Counted from the stretch's first letter, positions 27,007 through 35,588 are shown. The stretch is DNA of 64,000 bases from Tepiditoga spiralis (GCF_014701195.1 NZ_AP018712.1:1940501-2004500), one strand, 5' to 3'. Translations and numbers: made by a program. The notes: a model not told the origin generated them from the sequence alone.

Positions 27007-27911
27007 AATATCACTGATTTAGAAAGATTTTTAGGATTATCTGGATTTAGTCCTTTTAAAATTGCTAACTTATAACCTAAATATTGAATAGGTATAATTC
27101 TTAATGGTGTTTCAAAACCACTTAAATTTTTTATATTTATTTCTTTCTTTTCACCAATTGTAAGAACACGAGCTCCCATTTTTATTAATTCTTCCTCCAA
27201 AGATTTCTCCATTTCAGTTCCAGTAGTATTAAAAATTACTAAAGTTTTATTTGTTAACGTAGATTTTGGACCATGTCTATATTCTAATGGTTCATGAAAT
27301 TCACATCTTGCAAGAGCCATTTCTTGTAGTTTTAAAGCTCCTTCCTTTGAAATCCCATAATTTTCATTGAATCCTAAAAAAACAAAATGATCATAATTTT
27401 TTAAGTTTAATTTATCTATTTTTTTTATAGATTCATCTAATACTTTTTTTGAATCTTCTGATAAATCAAATTCTTTTATTCCATTTAACAAAAAATTCAA
27501 TATATAAACAAAGGATCCCGTCATAACAACACTTTCTTCATTTGCAAAATCAAAAACAAAACTTTCATCTGTATTTTTTACTATATCTGTATCCTTTCCA
27601 CAGGTTATTCCTATTGTATGTATATTTTTCTTTTTTAAATTTTTTGCTGAATTTACCGTTTCTGTTGATGTTCCTGTCCTTGTTATTAGTATTGCTTCAT
27701 CGTAATTTTCATTATCAAATAATACAATATTTCCACCTGTTTTCACATTAGCACTATACCCATTTTTTTTCATTACTTCAGAAACAGTTAATCCAATATT
27801 ATAAGAAGAACCGCATCCAACAAATAAATATTTTTTTTCTTTATTTAATTCAAAAGATATTTTTTTATTTAATAATTTAGGTATTTTTAAAATTTCTTCT
27901 AAAGTTTTCAT
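27003..27911 (-). CDS. SIS-domain glucosamine-6-phosphate deaminase, NagB-II type
   Basis: 302 residues from the ATG at 27911, with AGGAGG upstream. Two SIS (sugar isomerase) domains make up the protein (KKYLFVGCGSSYNIGLTVS at ~27; LVIFNTTGTEMEKSLEEELI in the second). ITRTGTSTETVNSAKNL resembles the phosphosugar-binding loop and EPLEYRHGPKST is the GlmS-type catalytic glutamate/histidine segment. It lacks the glutaminase domain of GlmS, so it should run the catabolic direction, GlcN-6-P to Fru-6-P plus ammonia. I recall that T. maritima has such a NagB-II beside nagA. It overlaps both neighbours by four bases. Confidence 0.88.
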   Translation of the reverse strand: MKTLEEILKIPKLLNKKISFELNKEKKYLFVGCGSSYNIGLTVSEVMKKNGYSANVKTGGNIVLFDNENYDEAILITRTGTSTETVNSAKNLKKKNIHTIGITCGKDTDIVKNTDESFVFDFANEESVVMTGSFVYILNFLLNGIKEFDLSEDSKKVLDESIKKIDKLNLKNYDHFVFLGFNENYGISKEGALKLQEMALARCEFHEPLEYRHGPKSTLTNKTLVIFNTTGTEMEKSLEEELIKMGARVLTIGEKKEINIKNLSGFETPLRIIPIQYLGYKLAILKGLNPDNPKNLSKSVIL

Positions 27912-28738
27912 AACATTCCTCCTGCTAATAAGCACTCTAAATTTTTAGTTGTAAATTTAAAAATAATATCTTCTTCAAATTTATCTACAAAAGTATCATA
28001 AAAGTATTTTGACTTAAATGTACCTCCATGTAGATAAAGTATATTTGAATTTATTCTTTTCAAAACAATTTTACAACGATTAGCTAAAATATTTGTTCCT
28101 TCATTTACCAAATCATCAATTAATTTACTTTTTTCATTTAAGAGAACTGGAGTAAAAGATGCAATTTTAGTTTTAAAATTATCTTCAGATAATAAATTTA
28201 ATATATCTGAAGTTTTACTTAATTTAAAATATTTTTCTAAACTTTCAAATATTTCATCATAGTTTCTAAGATTATCTTTATACTTTAAATATTCCTGTAT
28301 ACTTCTTAATGAAAGCCAAAAACCACTTCCTATATCTCCAAATAAATATCCCCATCCTCCATTCTGATATCTTTTATTATTAATTTTATCAATACCCATA
28401 ACATTTATGCCTGTTCCACAAATTATTACAGCAAATTTTTTTTCATTTGTAACTTCAACAAGTGCTTCTATATCATTTTTTAAAATGATATTATTTATTT
28501 CAAAAACATTTTTTAATATATTGTATGTTTTCTCTTTTATTTTTTCATTTTCAACTCCAGAAAGAGATGCAACTATTTTATCAACTTTACCAGTAATTTT
28601 TTTTAATTCAGAAAATTTTTTAGTTAAAAATTCTGAAGTTTCAGCAGTTAAATTAACTCCAAACTTTAAAACTGCTTTTTTATTATTTATACAATATCTT
28701 AAATTACTTCCACCACCATCAATTCCCAATATTTTCAA
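27908..28738 (-). CDS. N-acetylglucosamine kinase, BadF/BadG ATPase family
   Basis: 276 residues. The phosphate-1 motif is IDGGGSNLRYCI (residues ~5-16), the central glycine motifs VICGTGINVMG and NGGWGYLFGDIGSGFWLS match GlcNAc kinases of this family, and LYLHGGTF is the adenosine motif region. It phosphorylates GlcNAc, after intracellular release, to GlcNAc-6-phosphate, the substrate of the nagA product. The start overlaps the nagR stop by four bases, and its own stop overlaps the SIS gene. Glucosamine kinase activity cannot be excluded. Confidence 0.87.
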   Translation of the reverse strand: MKILGIDGGGSNLRYCINNKKAVLKFGVNLTAETSEFLTKKFSELKKITGKVDKIVASLSGVENEKIKEKTYNILKNVFEINNIILKNDIEALVEVTNEKKFAVIICGTGINVMGIDKINNKRYQNGGWGYLFGDIGSGFWLSLRSIQEYLKYKDNLRNYDEIFESLEKYFKLSKTSDILNLLSEDNFKTKIASFTPVLLNEKSKLIDDLVNEGTNILANRCKIVLKRINSNILYLHGGTFKSKYFYDTFVDKFEEDIIFKFTTKNLECLLAGGML

Positions 28739-29457
28739 AAATTTTTCACCACCTTAAATTTATATTTGTCGGCTCTGTAAACTGCTACTACGTACTCTAT
28801 ACAAATTCCATTATCTAATTTTGTTATTTGCCTCCTCAAAGCTGCTGGTGAATTTTTCTTTTGCTCTAAATATTTTGATTCTTCTAAAGAAAGTTGCGTT
28901 ACTTCAATTGTTTCTTCTGCATACTTTAAACTTAATTTATATTCATTAATTAATATTGAGTATAACGATTTTTTATTCATATCTTCATCTAATATATTTA
29001 ATAATCTTATATCTGCCGCAAGATTTAAATAAGCAGTCTCTATCGCATATGGTTCTTCATTTCTATATCTAATTCTTTTTAATTTAAGTATTTTTGAATT
29101 TATAGGAAGATTAAATACAGGAATTAACTCTTCTGGAATTGTAATTAAAGTATTTTCTAAAACAATAGATTTACTACTAAATCCATTTTTTATAGATTCA
29201 TCAGTAAAACTAGAAAGCCTTGTTAAAACTTCTTCAGTCTTAAAACCATTAAAAAAAGTTCCAGTTCCTTTTACTCTTTTTAAAAGACCTTCTCTTACAA
29301 GTTCGTCCAACGCTCTTCTTACAGTTAATCTACTTACATTATATGTTTCACACAATTCTAATTCTTTTGGAATTTTATCTCCTTTTTTATATTTATTATT
29401 AATAAGATCAGATTTTATTTTTTTATATACAGATAAATATAGTGGATCTTTCGTCAT
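28735..29457 (-). CDS. nagR: GntR/HutC-family regulator, NagR-like
   Basis: 240 residues. N-terminal winged helix (PLYLSVYKKIKSDLINNKYK; GDKIPKELELCETYNVSRLT; VRRALDELVREGLLKRVKGT) and C-terminal UTRA ligand domain (residues ~80-240). NagR/DasR/YvoA regulators of this layout bind GlcN-6-P or GlcNAc-6-P. Being first in the nag operon and facing the ROK gene, it probably represses the divergent transcripts. Candidate sites lie at 29491-29504 and 29591-29616. Start is ATG after GAGGTGATATT. Confidence 0.87.
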   Translation of the reverse strand: MTKDPLYLSVYKKIKSDLINNKYKKGDKIPKELELCETYNVSRLTVRRALDELVREGLLKRVKGTGTFFNGFKTEEVLTRLSSFTDESIKNGFSSKSIVLENTLITIPEELIPVFNLPINSKILKLKRIRYRNEEPYAIETAYLNLAADIRLLNILDEDMNKKSLYSILINEYKLSLKYAEETIEVTQLSLEESKYLEQKKNSPAALRRQITKLDNGICIEYVVAVYRADKYKFKVVKNF

Positions 29458-29490
29458 AATATCACCTCTAAAAAACTATACATTATTATA

Positions 29491-29504
29491 TATGTAATAA
29501 CATA
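29491..29504. promoter_or_regulatory. Possible NagR operator over the nag promoter
   Basis: TATGT-AATA-ACATA inverted repeat 34 bases upstream of the nagR start, overlapping the likely -10 of that transcript (TATAAT on the minus strand, ~29486-29491). This position suits autorepression. Confidence 0.45.
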
Positions 29505-29590
29505 CATAATTTATTTTACAATATTTTTTTTTATTTGTCAAATATAAAAAATTAAAATTACTTATAAAAGCATTATTTGATATATTTTTT

Positions 29591-29616
29591 CAAATATAAG
29601 TAATTACATATATTTG
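29591..29616. repeat. 26-base near-perfect palindrome, candidate operator
   Basis: CAAATATA-A-GTAATTAC-A-TATATTTG; all 26 positions pair except one symmetric A/A pair. The outer half CAAATATA recurs at 29539-29546. It lies midway between the two divergent start codons and could be a shared binding site for NagR or the ROK regulator. Confidence 0.5.
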
Positions 29617-29707
29617 AATTTATCTTTCTTATAATAAAAAATTAACATAATTAATCTTAATAAGTTTTAATTACTATTTATAATCTAAAATTGTAAAATT
29701 TAGCATT

Positions 29708-29735
29708 TTGAAAAATATGTTAAATGTAGTATTAT
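29708..29735 (+). promoter_or_regulatory. Promoter for the ROK/ABC/GH84 operon
   Basis: TTGAAA (29708-29713), 16-base spacer, TATTAT (29730-29735), 43 bases upstream of the ROK start codon. Confidence 0.5.
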
Positions 29736-29739
29736 TAAG

Positions 29740-29764
29740 TTAGTTGCATGATGCACACAACTAA
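29740..29764. promoter_or_regulatory. Nested inverted repeat at the ROK transcription start
   Basis: TTAGTTG ... CAACTAA encloses TGCATGATGCA, itself a palindrome around one base. It sits just after the -10 and before the AAGGCGG ribosome site, where a bound regulator would block transcription. Autoregulation by the ROK protein is the simplest reading (inference). Confidence 0.5.
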
Positions 29765-29778
29765 AAAGGCGGTGAAAT

Positions 29779-30846
29779 ATGCTTAAAATAAAAAACAAAA
29801 CACAACATTCAATACTAAAATATATATGGTTAAAAGATACTTTTACAAGACAAGAATTAAGTGAAAAATTAAATGTTGATCGTTCTACAATATCAAGAAA
29901 TTTAGAAGTTTTAATGAAACAAAATTTAGTTTTAAAAAATGGTGAAACTAGTTCAAGTAAAAAAGGTGGAAGAAAGACAAATTTATTATCTTTAAATAAA
30001 AATAGTTTTTATATTATTGGAATTTCAATAACTGGAAAAGAAGTATATTCTATATTAACAAATATAAAAGGAGAAATTATTGATTCATTTTCTATTTCAG
30101 GTCATATTAACAATAGAAATATTGATAAAAATATTTATAAAATTATTGATCAATATTTAAATAATTATGAAAATATTGTTGGTATTTGCTTAGCAATGCC
30201 TGGAATAGTTGATTCTCAAAAAGGAATAATTATTTTATCTGATGAATTAAATTTAAAAAATTATAGTTTAAAAAGTATTTTAGAAGAAAAATATAATATT
30301 TTTGTTTATATAGAAAATGATGCAAATGCTGGTGCTGCTGCTTATTTATTACATTCTAAACTAAAAATTTCAAATCTAATTTATTTTATATTCTTTTTTC
30401 CTAATAACTTAATTAATTTAGAAGGATTAGGTGCAGGAATTATTATTAATAAAAAACTTTATAATGGATCAAATAGTGCTGCTGGAGAAATAAAATTTAA
30501 TAAATATGAATTAAATTTTTCTATTACTTTAGATGATATTAAAAATTATGAAAATTCAAAGAAAAAAGAACTTGTAGATAGTTTTTTAAATATAATTTCA
30601 GAAAAAATAGTTCAAATGAGTAGTTTTTTAGATCCAGAAAAAATAATTTTAGGTGGAGACATAACTTTATTTTCTAAAAAAATGAAAAATTACTTTATTT
30701 CAAACATATGTTCTAAACTAAATAAAAAAAATAAGTTCATAGTTATTGATACCGGTGAAATAAAAACTGTTGCTGTCGGCACTGTAACTGCTTTTTTAAA
30801 TGAAGTTATGAATAACTTTGAATTTATTTCAAAAATACAAAATTAA
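29779..30846 (+). CDS. ROK-family transcriptional regulator lacking the zinc motif
   Basis: 355 residues. N-terminal winged helix (QELSEKLNVDRSTISRNLEV, residues ~26-45), then a ROK sugar-binding domain (CLAMPGIVDSQKG; ENDANAGAAAYLL; EGLGAGIIINKKLYNGSNSAAGEI). ROK proteins normally continue after the GEI segment with a zinc site, CxCGxxGCxE; here the sequence runs GEIKFNKYELNFSITLDD with no cysteines, so the effector site is altered. Two regulators, this one and NagR, face each other across the control region. It probably controls import and cleavage of GlcNAc oligosaccharides. Confidence 0.88.
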   Translation: MLKIKNKTQHSILKYIWLKDTFTRQELSEKLNVDRSTISRNLEVLMKQNLVLKNGETSSSKKGGRKTNLLSLNKNSFYIIGISITGKEVYSILTNIKGEIIDSFSISGHINNRNIDKNIYKIIDQYLNNYENIVGICLAMPGIVDSQKGIIILSDELNLKNYSLKSILEEKYNIFVYIENDANAGAAAYLLHSKLKISNLIYFIFFFPNNLINLEGLGAGIIINKKLYNGSNSAAGEIKFNKYELNFSITLDDIKNYENSKKKELVDSFLNIISEKIVQMSSFLDPEKIILGGDITLFSKKMKNYFISNICSKLNKKNKFIVIDTGEIKTVAVGTVTAFLNEVMNNFEFISKIQN

Positions 30847-30862
30847 AGTGGAGGTGGATGGT

Positions 30863-32074
30863 GTGAAAACCAAGTTACTTATTTTTGTTCTAGTTATTTT
30901 TTCTGTTTTATCATTTTCAAAAACTAAAATTGTTTTATGGCAATTCATGATGGGGGATGATGTATCTAAAAATATTTTAGCTGGATTTGAAAAAGAAAAC
31001 CCAGATATAGATGTTGAAGTAGTTCAATTATCTTGGGCAAATGGTTTCGATAAAATAGTAACAGCTTTTGCAGCAAATGCTGCTCCAGATGTTTTAGAAC
31101 TCGGAAACACCTGGGTTGCAAACTTTGCAAAACAAGGCGTTTTATTTGATATGTCTAACACAATGAAAAACAATCCAGAAATTGTAGGATGGAATCAATC
31201 AGAATTTAATGGTAAATATTGGGGAGTTCCTTGGTTATTAGGAACACGTGCAATGTACTATAACATAGATTTATTCACAAAAGCTGGATTAGATCCAACA
31301 AACCCACCAAAAACTTGGGATGAAATGTTAGAAGCTGCAAAGAAAATAGATGCTTTAGGTTCAGATATTCATGGTGTCGCAATGGCTTCTGGCGAACCTT
31401 ATTCTCCTTGGCAAGAATGGTTTTTACCAGCAGTTTGGGGTAATAGAGGAAGAGTTATTTCAAAAGACTTAAAAAAGGCTACATTTAATTCAATTGAAGT
31501 ACAAGAAGCTGCTAAATTTTATAAAGATTTATCAAAATATGCCTTAAAAACAAAGATTTCAGATTTACAAGCAGCTTTTGGAGAAGGAAAAATCGGAATG
31601 TGGATTACTGGTAGTGGTGCAATTTCTCAATTATCTTCTACATATCCAAATACAAATTTCTATGTTAGTTATGTACCAAAACCTTCAAATTATAGAGGAT
31701 TTAGTGCATCATTTGCAGGTGGAGAAATTTTAACTATTTCAAATCAATCAAAAAAGAAATATGCAGCAGTTAAATTAATAAACTATTTAACAAGACCAGA
31801 AGTTGCTATGAAAATAACAAAAAGAGTACCTGCAATATTCCCATCTAATTCAAAAGCTTCAAATGATCCATGGTTTGAGGATAATCCAATGTCTTTAATT
31901 TTCTTTAAACAAAATGCAACTGCAGTACCTGTTCCACCACATCCAAAGTGGGGAGATATTCAAACTGAAGTAACAAGTGCAATAGAAGAAATAATCTTAA
32001 ATAATGAAGATATTAATAAAACTTTAGATAAATACAACAAAAAAATACAAGAAATTTTAGATAATTCAAAATAA
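30863..32074 (+). CDS. Family-1 ABC sugar-binding protein (amino-sugar importer)
   Basis: 403 residues from a GTG at 30863 with GGAGGTGG upstream. An ATG at 30818 would overlap the ROK gene and add residues before the signal peptide (KTKLLIFVLVIFSVLSFS). The mature protein shows the SBP_bac_1 pattern (KIVLWQFMMGDDVSKNILAG; FEKENPDIDVEVVQLSW; GKIGMWITGSGA). Its place between the ROK gene and the permeases, in a locus with GH84 and nagA, suggests GlcNAc or N,N'-diacetylchitobiose as ligand (inference). A stem-loop follows the stop. Confidence 0.88.
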   Translation: MKTKLLIFVLVIFSVLSFSKTKIVLWQFMMGDDVSKNILAGFEKENPDIDVEVVQLSWANGFDKIVTAFAANAAPDVLELGNTWVANFAKQGVLFDMSNTMKNNPEIVGWNQSEFNGKYWGVPWLLGTRAMYYNIDLFTKAGLDPTNPPKTWDEMLEAAKKIDALGSDIHGVAMASGEPYSPWQEWFLPAVWGNRGRVISKDLKKATFNSIEVQEAAKFYKDLSKYALKTKISDLQAAFGEGKIGMWITGSGAISQLSSTYPNTNFYVSYVPKPSNYRGFSASFAGGEILTISNQSKKKYAAVKLINYLTRPEVAMKITKRVPAIFPSNSKASNDPWFEDNPMSLIFFKQNATAVPVPPHPKWGDIQTEVTSAIEEIILNNEDINKTLDKYNKKIQEILDNSK

Positions 32075-32082
32075 AAGTTTTT

Positions 32083-32108
32083 TCCGGAGGTTCCTTTGAA
32101 TCTCCGGA
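32083..32108 (+). other. Stem-loop between binding-protein and permease genes
   Basis: TCCGGAG / CTCCGGA, seven-base stem with a 12-base loop, nine bases after the binding-protein stop and followed by only a short ATTTTA. The position matches the stem-loop at 15811 in the other transporter operon. Confidence 0.6.
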
Positions 32109-32126
32109 TTTTAGGAGGTATGATTT

Positions 32127-32999
32127 GTGAAATCAAAAACCAAACAAAGATTAACTATATTATTTTTTCTTTCACCATGGTTAATATCATTTTTAATCTT
32201 TGGTTTATATCCCATACTTTTTTCTATTTATGTTAGTTTTACAAAATATTCTGGAATAAATCCAACTATGGAGTTTGTAGGATTAAAAAATTATATTCAT
32301 GCATTTCAAGATGAAACATTTTTAATAGCATTAAAAAACACATTTATATTTGTAATAGGAACAATACCTTTTACAATAGGAATTGCTGTATTAATAGCTA
32401 TTTTATTAAATACCTATAAAAAAGGAAGTGGAATTTTTAAAGCAGGCTTTTTTTTACCTTCAGTAATATCAATGGTTGTAATATCAATGATATGGATTTA
32501 TTTATATAGTTCAAATGGTTTTTTTAATACCATTATATCTTTTTTAGGCATGCATGTAGATCAAAGAAGTTTTCTTGCTAATCAAAAAACTGCTTTAATT
32601 TCAATAATGATTATGGATGTTTGGGCTGCCTTTGGATACTATGTTATATTAGTTTTTGCTGGACTTCAAAATATTCCAGATTCGGTTTATGAAGCTGCTA
32701 AAATAGATGGTGCAAATCCAAGACAAGTTGCTTTTAAAATTACACTTCCAATGTTAAAACCTACTTTGTTTTTTGTTATTTCAATAAATACAATTCGTTC
32801 ATTTCAAATATTTAGTGAAATTTATACAATGACTGGTGGTGGCCCACAAAATGCCACTCAAACTGTAGTTCATTATCTTTATCAAGTTTCATTTAATAAA
32901 TTTCAAATGGGTTATGGTTCAGCAATTTCATATATACTATTCATAATAATAATGACAATTACACTTGTTCAAAAAAGAGTTTTGAGGAGTGACTATTAA
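32127..32999 (+). CDS. ABC sugar transporter permease, MalF/UgpA type
   Basis: 290 residues from a GTG nine bases after AGGAGG. Six hydrophobic helices; the EAA loop is VYEAAKIDGANPRQVAFKIT (residues ~188-207), which docks with the ATPase. It overlaps the next permease by one base (TAATG). No ATPase gene is present in the locus, so a shared MsmK/MalK-type ATPase encoded elsewhere is expected, as is common for this family. Confidence 0.92.
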   Translation: MKSKTKQRLTILFFLSPWLISFLIFGLYPILFSIYVSFTKYSGINPTMEFVGLKNYIHAFQDETFLIALKNTFIFVIGTIPFTIGIAVLIAILLNTYKKGSGIFKAGFFLPSVISMVVISMIWIYLYSSNGFFNTIISFLGMHVDQRSFLANQKTALISIMIMDVWAAFGYYVILVFAGLQNIPDSVYEAAKIDGANPRQVAFKITLPMLKPTLFFVISINTIRSFQIFSEIYTMTGGGPQNATQTVVHYLYQVSFNKFQMGYGSAISYILFIIIMTITLVQKRVLRSDY

Positions 33000-34213
33000 T
33001 GACAGTAAAAAAAATAAATTTAATATTATTAAGCATATTATTAATTTTTTCTATGATACCTTTATTCATGATGATAATGACATCTTTAATATCTCAAGGA
33101 GATCTTTTTCATATAGTAAAAGAAAAAACTTTATTGGATTTTGAATTAAATCCAATGTTTTTAAGAAATAAAATGAGTGTAATTGGAAAGTATAAAATAA
33201 TAAATTCTCCATATAGCAAAGGTATTGAAATATCAAGCAACAATACTTCGGGTTTAATTTTAAAAGTAAGAGATAAAGATATGAATACAATTAATAGTAT
33301 TGATTTTTATATTAATGCTAAAGATATAAAATCTTTTGATATTCTTTTAAAGGATATAGATGATAATCAACAAAAAATATCTTATAATTTAATGAATAAT
33401 TATAAATGGGAAAAAATTTCTCTAAAATTAAATTTAAAAAAATACAATAACATAGATATTAAACATATATCTAAAATAGAATTATTATTTAATTCAAATA
33501 ATCCTATTCAAATTGATGAAGTAAAAATGAGTTATAAATTTCCAACTTTATATAATTTTATAAAGGTATGGAAGGAAAATGACTTTGCAAGATATATATT
33601 AAATAGTTCTCTAGTATCTATACTTTCAGTTGCAGGAAATTTATTATTTTGTACTATGGTAGCTTATGTTTTTGCTAGAAAAAACTTTAAAGGAAAAGAA
33701 ATATTATTTGCTATAGTTCTTGGAACAATGATGATTCCACCACAAATTACAATTATTCCAATATTTATTTTAATGAGTAAATTACACTGGATAAATACTT
33801 ATCAGGCTTTAATATTACCCTCAATAGTTACACCTTTTGGAATCTTTTTAATGAGACAGTATATAGAACAATTACCAAAAGAACTTGATCAAGCAGCATA
33901 TGTTGACGGCGCAAATGATTTTCAAATATTTACAAAAATAATATTACCTTTAAGTGGTCCTGCATTAGCAGTTCTTGGTATTAATTCTTTTATTAGCAGT
34001 TGGAATGACTTATATTATCCATTAGTATTAACAAACACACCAGAAATGAGAACTGTCCAAGTAGGACTTGCTATGTTTCAAAAATTAAATCAAGTTAGTT
34101 GGCCAATATTAATGGCAGCTTCTACTATTGCAGCAGTTCCAGTTATTATAATTTTTTTAATTTTTCAAAAAAAGATAATATCAGGACTTGTAGATGGCGC
34201 AGTAAAATCATAA
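32999..34213 (+). CDS. ABC sugar transporter permease, MalG type, with a large extracytoplasmic insert
   Basis: 404 residues, versus about 270-290 for normal MalG-type subunits. Helix 1 (residues ~5-30) is followed by an insert of roughly 140 residues (~38-180) before the family resumes (FARYILNSSLVSILSVAG). The ATPase-docking loop is intact: LDQAAYVDGANDFQIFTKI. The insert is beta-rich and ends WEKISLKLNLKKYNNIDIKH ... IELLFN ... IDEVKM, a pattern like jelly-roll carbohydrate-binding domains; by topology it faces the outside. It may contact the binding protein or its sugar (inference). Confidence 0.85.
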   Translation: MTVKKINLILLSILLIFSMIPLFMMIMTSLISQGDLFHIVKEKTLLDFELNPMFLRNKMSVIGKYKIINSPYSKGIEISSNNTSGLILKVRDKDMNTINSIDFYINAKDIKSFDILLKDIDDNQQKISYNLMNNYKWEKISLKLNLKKYNNIDIKHISKIELLFNSNNPIQIDEVKMSYKFPTLYNFIKVWKENDFARYILNSSLVSILSVAGNLLFCTMVAYVFARKNFKGKEILFAIVLGTMMIPPQITIIPIFILMSKLHWINTYQALILPSIVTPFGIFLMRQYIEQLPKELDQAAYVDGANDFQIFTKIILPLSGPALAVLGINSFISSWNDLYYPLVLTNTPEMRTVQVGLAMFQKLNQVSWPILMAASTIAAVPVIIIFLIFQKKIISGLVDGAVKS

Positions 34214-34231
34214 GAAATGGAGTGATAAAAT

Positions 34232-35584
34232 ATGTACTTTGATATAAGAGGAATTGTAGAAGGGTTTTATGGAAAACCTTGGACTCATCAAGAAAGAAAA
34301 GATCTAATAAAATTTATGGAAAAAAATAATTATAATCTATATATTTATGCGCCAAAAGCAGATACATATCATAGATTTAATTGGGGAAAAAAATATCCAA
34401 GCTCATTTATGGAAGAATTTAAAGACTTAATAATAGAAGGTAAAAAAAGTAACATTGATGTTTCAATCGCAATAAGCCCTGGACTTTCATTAAAATATTC
34501 AAACAATGATCAATTATTAAAACTAAAGGAAAAATTTGAAACTTTTATAAATATAGGAGTTAAAACAATTTGTTTGTTTTTGGATGATATTCCTACAAAC
34601 TTACAGTATGAAGAAGACAAAAATAAATATAATGATTTAGCTGATGCACAACAAGATTTTACTAATAAATTATATAATGAACTTTCAAACAAAATAGAAA
34701 AATTTATATTTTGTCCAACACATTATCATGGTGAAGTTGGAGATTATCAAAAAAAATTAGGAAAAACTTTAAATAGTGAAATAGAAATAATTTGGACAGG
34801 ACCTGAAGTTTGTTCAGAAAAAATCCCTTTAAATGATTCAGAAAAAATTAGTAAAGCTTTTAAAAGAAAAGTATTGTATTGGGATAATTATCCTGTTAAT
34901 GATTCAACAATGGTTTCAGAAATGCACTTAGGACCTTATATTGGAAGAGATAAAAATTTATTTAAAAATTCAAAAGGTTTTTTAATAAATCCAATGAATC
35001 AAGCATATGCTTCAATGATAACTTTAGGAGCAATATCTGAATACTTAAATAATCCAGAATCATACGATCCAGATATTTCATTAAGAAACTCAATTTCAAG
35101 ATTAACTAATTTAAAAAATGAATTATACGAATTTTCAAAAGTAAATGTACAAAGTCCTTTAAATAAAGAAAACACATATACTAAAAATTTTATAAATACT
35201 TTTAATAAATTATATGAAAATTCATCTTCAAAAGGTATAGAATATTTAAAAAATGAATCAAAAAAAATTTTTAAAATTTATTCTAAATTAATGAGCCTTC
35301 AAAAAAAATTAAAGGAAAATTTAATTCCATGGTTAAAAAATTATAAAAATTCTGGTTTTTTAATTGAAAAAATATCAGAGTTAATTGAATTATCTCAACC
35401 ATTAATACATGAAAAATTTAATAATGAGGATATAAATAAATTAAGAAAAAAAATTTTAGAAGTAGAAAATTTACTAAAATTATGTATAGAATTAGATACA
35501 AAAGTTTATGGTGAAGACTTAATAAAATTTGCATTAATACACTTGAAAAACGCTAAAGGATTTATAAAATTGAATATATTTTAG
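34232..35584 (+). CDS. Cytoplasmic GH84 beta-N-acetylglucosaminidase
   Basis: 450 residues, no signal peptide. The GH84 hallmarks are RGIVEGFYGKPWT at the start and the catalytic aspartate pair D118-D119 in CLFLDDIPT, which act by substrate assistance from the N-acetyl group. Also conserved are PKADTYHRFNW and FCPTHYHG. The C-terminal ~150 residues are helical. Related proteins are O-GlcNAcase and bacterial NagJ-type enzymes, mostly exported; here it is intracellular and last in the importer operon, so it should split imported GlcNAc oligosaccharides for the GlcNAc kinase. Start is ATG after GGAGTGAT. Confidence 0.9.
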   Translation: MYFDIRGIVEGFYGKPWTHQERKDLIKFMEKNNYNLYIYAPKADTYHRFNWGKKYPSSFMEEFKDLIIEGKKSNIDVSIAISPGLSLKYSNNDQLLKLKEKFETFINIGVKTICLFLDDIPTNLQYEEDKNKYNDLADAQQDFTNKLYNELSNKIEKFIFCPTHYHGEVGDYQKKLGKTLNSEIEIIWTGPEVCSEKIPLNDSEKISKAFKRKVLYWDNYPVNDSTMVSEMHLGPYIGRDKNLFKNSKGFLINPMNQAYASMITLGAISEYLNNPESYDPDISLRNSISRLTNLKNELYEFSKVNVQSPLNKENTYTKNFINTFNKLYENSSSKGIEYLKNESKKIFKIYSKLMSLQKKLKENLIPWLKNYKNSGFLIEKISELIELSQPLIHEKFNNEDINKLRKKILEVENLLKLCIELDTKVYGEDLIKFALIHLKNAKGFIKLNIF

Positions 35585-35588
35585 TACT

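Larger units (their letters stand above)
29458..29778. other. 321-base divergent control region of the amino-sugar locus
   Basis: Separates the leftward nag operon from the rightward ROK/ABC/GH84 operon. It holds inverted repeats described separately and a promoter for the ROK gene; no gene or RNA is seen. Confidence 0.75.

Noticed and set aside
28407-28757. 116-codon plus-strand frame over the kinase gene
   Set aside because: Shadow of the GlcNAc kinase gene; no ribosome site and hydrophobic low-complexity translation.
29591-29616. AT-rich palindrome considered as a replication origin element
   Set aside because: No DnaA boxes or dnaA/dnaN genes are near, and its location between divergent regulators fits an operator better.
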